Shown here piece by piece: positions 62,448-64,000 of a stretch of DNA of 64,000 nt. Position 1 is the stretch's first letter. Every line of letters starts with the position of its first letter. This stretch comes from Clostridium_AD sp964467165. Its GTDB lineage: Bacteria; Bacillota; Clostridia; Clostridiales; Clostridiaceae. A program made the translations under genes and the position numbers. The notes beneath the pieces were generated by a model. That model searched no databases. It had not been told where the DNA came from and worked only from the letters and a program-made list of their open reading frames with translations. The stretch lies in the NCBI GenBank assembly GCA_964467165.1, contig CAYXOL010000014.1:1-64000 (forward strand), in the 5' to 3' direction.

Positions 62448-63073
62448 CTATTTTAATAATTGTGGAAGTTTAATCGTTATTTTAGTGCCTACACCTAGGG
62501 TACTCTCTATATCAATTTCCTCAATTTCATCTAATTGCTGACTGAGCAATGTTCTATAATTATTATCTAGTTTTGTCTTTAAATTTCTATAGGCTTCTAT
62601 AGTGCTACTAAATTTGCTAATATACTTTATTAAAGTGTTAAAATTACTTAGGACAAATCCTAAAGGATTATTAATTTCATGGGCAATACCTGCAGATAAC
62701 TGACCAATGCTGGCCATTTTATCTTCATTCATTGTATCTGATTTTCTTTTAATTGGTCTAGAGCACTCCCTAATTCCTGATTTTTTTTGTTCAAGTCTTC
62801 AATTAAATTTTTTCCTTTGGTTATATCCCTTATAATACTATAAAATATTCTTCCGCCTTCAATTTCAATTCCTACGGCCCTTATCTCTACAGGAAAGATA
62901 TTGCCATCTCTTCTAGAATGTAGAACTTCAAAAATCATACCCTTGTCAACTGCAATATATATTTATTCAATGGTAAGATTTCCAGGAATACTTCTTCTAA
63001 TATCAATTATATTGAAATTTAACAATTCTTCTCTAGAATATCCATACTCCTTTAGAGCCTACTATTTACTCAT
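62448..63073 (-). pseudogene. PAS-histidine kinase, heavily damaged
   Basis: On the minus strand the pieces of one gene can be followed: a start (MSK) with TAG-TAG, a PAS core (ALKEYGYSREELLNFNIIDI... then an in-frame TAA, then FEVLHSRRDGNIFPVEIRAV...), a frame change at ~62730, then DKMASIGQLSAGIAHEINNP (DHp), and suddenly IESTLGVGTKITIKLPQ, the very last strand of a HATPase domain. So the gene has stops, a frameshift and an internal deletion of nearly the whole ATPase domain. It was probably the kinase of the two REC proteins downstream. Confidence 0.75.
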
Positions 63074-63192
63074 AGAACCATTGCCTCCTTGATTAGATAA
63101 TCAATACATGCTCAATTTGTATATTTTATACTTATTCTATCATATAATGAAAAGTTTAAATGTATTTTGTACTAATTCTACAAAATAAAAAA

Positions 63193-63216
63193 AGAACTAT
63201 CAAAAAACCGTTCTTA
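63193..63216 (-). terminator. Intrinsic terminator
   Basis: AAGAAC / GTTCTT with a loop, followed in minus-strand RNA by UUUUUUUAUU; ends the truncated ABC gene's transcript. Confidence 0.6.
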
Positions 63217-63302
63217 TATTATTGTAATTGCAAGCATCCTTCCAATTTATGATTTCATTATATCTAAAATATCACTAGCCTATGGATTTCTATGTTGCAT
63301 TA

Positions 63303-63640
63303 TTAAATACTCCCTGAATCTGGTTTATTAAGCTCCATGATTTGCTTAACAATTATTGATTTTCCTGAGCCACTTTCTCCCAGGAATGCAACCGAACTTC
63401 TAACAGGAATAATAAAGGATAAATCCTTAAAGATATTCTTCTCATCATAGGAAAAGCTTACATTATTAAAAGAGATACTTCCCTCAATGGAATTTACTAT
63501 CTTTTCAGAATACAATCTAACATAATCTGGCATATCCAATAAATCCGAATATGCCCTAAAAGCACTTTTATCTAATTTAATTTGTTGTAAACAAACATTA
63601 AAGTCTGTCTTTTTTCTTGCATTTTTTCTACCATTCCATC
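63303..63640 (-). pseudogene. Truncated ABC exporter ATPase
   Basis: The minus strand encodes the linker and start of an ABC-transporter nucleotide-binding domain: SAFRAYSDLLDMPDYVRLYS, GSISFNNVSFSYDE and Walker A GESGSGKS (Ser-Ile instead of Ser-Thr), ending at PDSGSI with a stop. Signature and Walker B are missing. The upstream membrane domain is also absent. Confidence 0.65.
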
Positions 63641-63842
63641 ACTCCTTCTCATATCAATCCTTTCATCAGCTTTATTTCTATTTTAATCAATCTTTTTATC
63701 AAAATTTAGTGACTTAGTAAAATGAGGACCGAAGATAAGATAAGGGGCGGTAAACCGCCGCAATACATGGTGTTATGGTATATGGAGACATTTATGCCAG
63801 GACAAAACAAAAGAAAAATTCTCCACAGTAGCACTCAACTTT
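63641..63842. other. GC-richer edge region
   Basis: Base composition changes from ~30% to nearly 45% GC around 63700, with a small palindrome (GGCGGT / ACCGCC, 63746-63759). This probably marks incoming DNA that continues outside the window. Two frames are open but no family was recognised. Confidence 0.35.
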
Positions 63843-64000
63843 ATGAGTCTGATGGGGACAATTCTGTTGATCATTCTCTCACGCTTTTTTCTTGAATTTA
63901 TTCGGGTAAATTATCTGCAGGAGCGGCGGGGTAGGAATCTGCAATTAGGTGGCGTGTGGAATAAAAAAATGAAGGAGTGCGAGTTGGTGCTCAGCATTTC
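63843..64000 (+). CDS. Partial ORF running off the window
   Basis: From an ATG at 63843 the + strand is open to the window end: an N-terminal membrane segment (SLMGTILLIILSRFFLEFI) then a basic, hydrophilic part (ERRGRNLQLGG...). The frame is also open upstream for ~30 codons, so the real start is uncertain. Function unknown. Confidence 0.35.
   Translation, partial: MSLMGTILLIILSRFFLEFIRVNYLQERRGRNLQLGGVWNKKMKECELVLSI

Overview
The window looks like chromosomal DNA of a spore-forming, anaerobic, low-GC Firmicute close to Clostridium. This rests on very AT-rich spacers, strong AGGAGG ribosome sites, TTG and GTG starts, a Spo0E-type phosphatase, rubrerythrin, S-box and T-box leaders, RNase J and a clostridial-sized PBP2. 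No rRNA, tRNA, CRISPR array or intact mobile element was found. All names come from reading the sequence; no database search was run.

Layout. 0-5 kb: a truncated sensor of GGDEF-protein type, an EAL-HDOD protein, Spo0E-like phosphatase and RNase J. 5-13 kb: a cation/proton antiporter, a SulP anion transporter with a possible attenuator leader, an NlpC/P60 wall hydrolase, a DUF1003 protein, an ECF transporter module (EcfT-EcfA) without S component, and rubrerythrin. 13-16 kb: the metNIQ methionine importer behind two tandem SAM-I riboswitches. 16-21 kb: a run of small GNAT, Nudix, histidine-phosphatase and P-loop kinase genes. 21-32 kb: HAD phosphatase, AlbA_2 membrane protein, PBP2, a nitrilase coupled to a broken membrane gene, a Clp_N-GNAT fusion, an ECF sigma/anti-sigma pair and several gene remnants.

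32-46 kb is a complete xylose regulon. It holds the ABC importer xylFGH, a sensing operon (two sugar-binding proteins around a YesM/LytS-type kinase and YesN-type regulator), and divergent xylA, ROK repressor xylR and xylB. A perfect 12-bp inverted repeat lies on the xylA promoter. 46-52 kb: a single polypeptide with three tandem RidA domains, a double NTF2-like protein ending inside a dispersed repeat, a PAP2 phosphatase and small membrane proteins. 52-56 kb: decayed Rrf2 and flavin-reductase genes, a tyrosine T-box with tyrS, a free-standing B3/B4 editing-domain protein and a Tn554-type TnpC remnant. 56-64 kb: a signalling island (FIST sensor plus kinase, REC-kinase hybrid, REC-HDOD, REC orphan, a decayed PAS kinase), a truncated ABC ATPase and a partial ORF leaving the window.

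The main unexplained signals are: (1) a dispersed ~30-bp repeat with a CCACGTGG core, in about a dozen copies, mostly just after stop codons and in one orientation relative to the gene it follows; its TAG edge sometimes is the stop codon; (2) the triple RidA protein, a likely one-chain version of a normally trimeric enzyme; (3) the two-binding-protein xylose sensing operon; (4) the Clp_N-GNAT fusion; and (5) the B3/B4 protein beside a tyrosine-controlled tyrS.
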